NCBI RefSeq assembly: GCF_004791695.1
Contig: NZ_SRSO01000002.1
Span: 62,001 to 126,000 of the forward strand
Direction: 5' to 3'
Length of the DNA stretch: 64,000 nucleotides
DNA from: Flavivirga rizhaonensis
Lineage (GTDB): Bacteria > Bacteroidota > Bacteroidia > Flavobacteriales > Flavobacteriaceae
The notes beneath the pieces are model-generated. The model saw nothing but the letters and a program-made list of their open reading frames with translations. It did not search any database and was not told the origin of the DNA. Of this stretch, positions 63,947-64,000 are shown in pieces (the first letter of the stretch is position 1; each line of letters starts with the position of its first letter). Both the position numbers and the translations under genes were made by a program.

Positions 63947-64000
63947 TTAAGATTCTTTTTCAGGAATCCACTTAATTTCATTTGCTTGTAAATCGTAAGA
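63947..64000 (-). CDS. 3' end of a probable cob(I)yrinic acid a,c-diamide adenosyltransferase
   Basis: Only the last 17 codons and the stop (63947-63949) are in the window. They read SYDLQANEIKWIPEKES, similar to the C-terminus of MMAB/PduO-type cobalamin adenosyltransferases, which often lie beside DUF2795 in Flavobacteria. The identification rests on a short tail and position; the frame is open to the window edge. Confidence 0.5.
   Translation of the reverse strand, partial: SYDLQANEIKWIPEKES

Overview
The window is AT-rich, gene-dense bacterial DNA from a member of the Bacteroidota, most likely a marine Flavobacteriaceae. Supporting signs are a SusC/SusD pair, a type IX secretion sorting tail, a GH117 enzyme and a Cys-type sulfatase (both typical of algal-polysaccharide users), TAnnTTTG-type -7 promoter elements, no obvious Shine-Dalgarno sequences, and the gene order rpmB-rpmG-DUF4295-ftsY. 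No rRNA, tRNA, CRISPR array or intact insertion sequence was seen.

Positions 1-18600 form a stress/low-oxygen style island: a CbpA/CbpM co-chaperone pair, an OB-fold periplasmic protein, a GNAT-YoaP acetyltransferase, a GH130 phosphorylase with a fused GT4 glycosyltransferase, a PepSY-like/PNPOx/membrane protein operon, a universal stress protein, dodecin, an Mla-like lipid ABC transporter, a patatin phospholipase, and a metal-binding protein with a peroxiredoxin. The main discovery is that eight promoters here share one architecture: the palindrome TGAT-N4-ATCA followed by TT, then exactly 23 nt, then a TAnnTTTA-like -7 box. This is the geometry of class II activation by an FNR/CRP-family regulator. 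It ties about 14 genes in eight transcription units into one putative regulon. No regulator gene lies in the window.

Positions 18800-41050 hold carbohydrate and envelope functions: a sulfatase, a MOSC protein, a T9SS-secreted protein, HtpG, a FabH-like synthase, a GH117 lipoprotein, a TPR-LuxR regulator, SusD, SusC, a divergent FG-GAP/ASPIC lipoprotein and a further TonB-dependent-type outer-membrane protein. Together they look like a small polysaccharide-utilisation region for red-algal galactans.

Positions 41100-64000 are mostly core genome: a CoA-binding protein, a sodium/solute symporter, RecR, a GT2, a 2-oxoacid dehydrogenase E2, a DnaQ-like exonuclease, FAH/HPT/CinA, L28/L33/DUF4295, FtsY, an M48 protease, a serine hydrolase, RimO, an M23 peptidase, PII/Amt, SecA, DUF2795 and the 3' end of a probable cobalamin adenosyltransferase. 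Decayed genes are scattered throughout: a GNAT copy, a truncated L,D-transpeptidase, an SRPBCC gene with an internal stop, and an unidentified minus-strand C-terminus. A flavobacterial REP-like 14-mer occurs at two loci.
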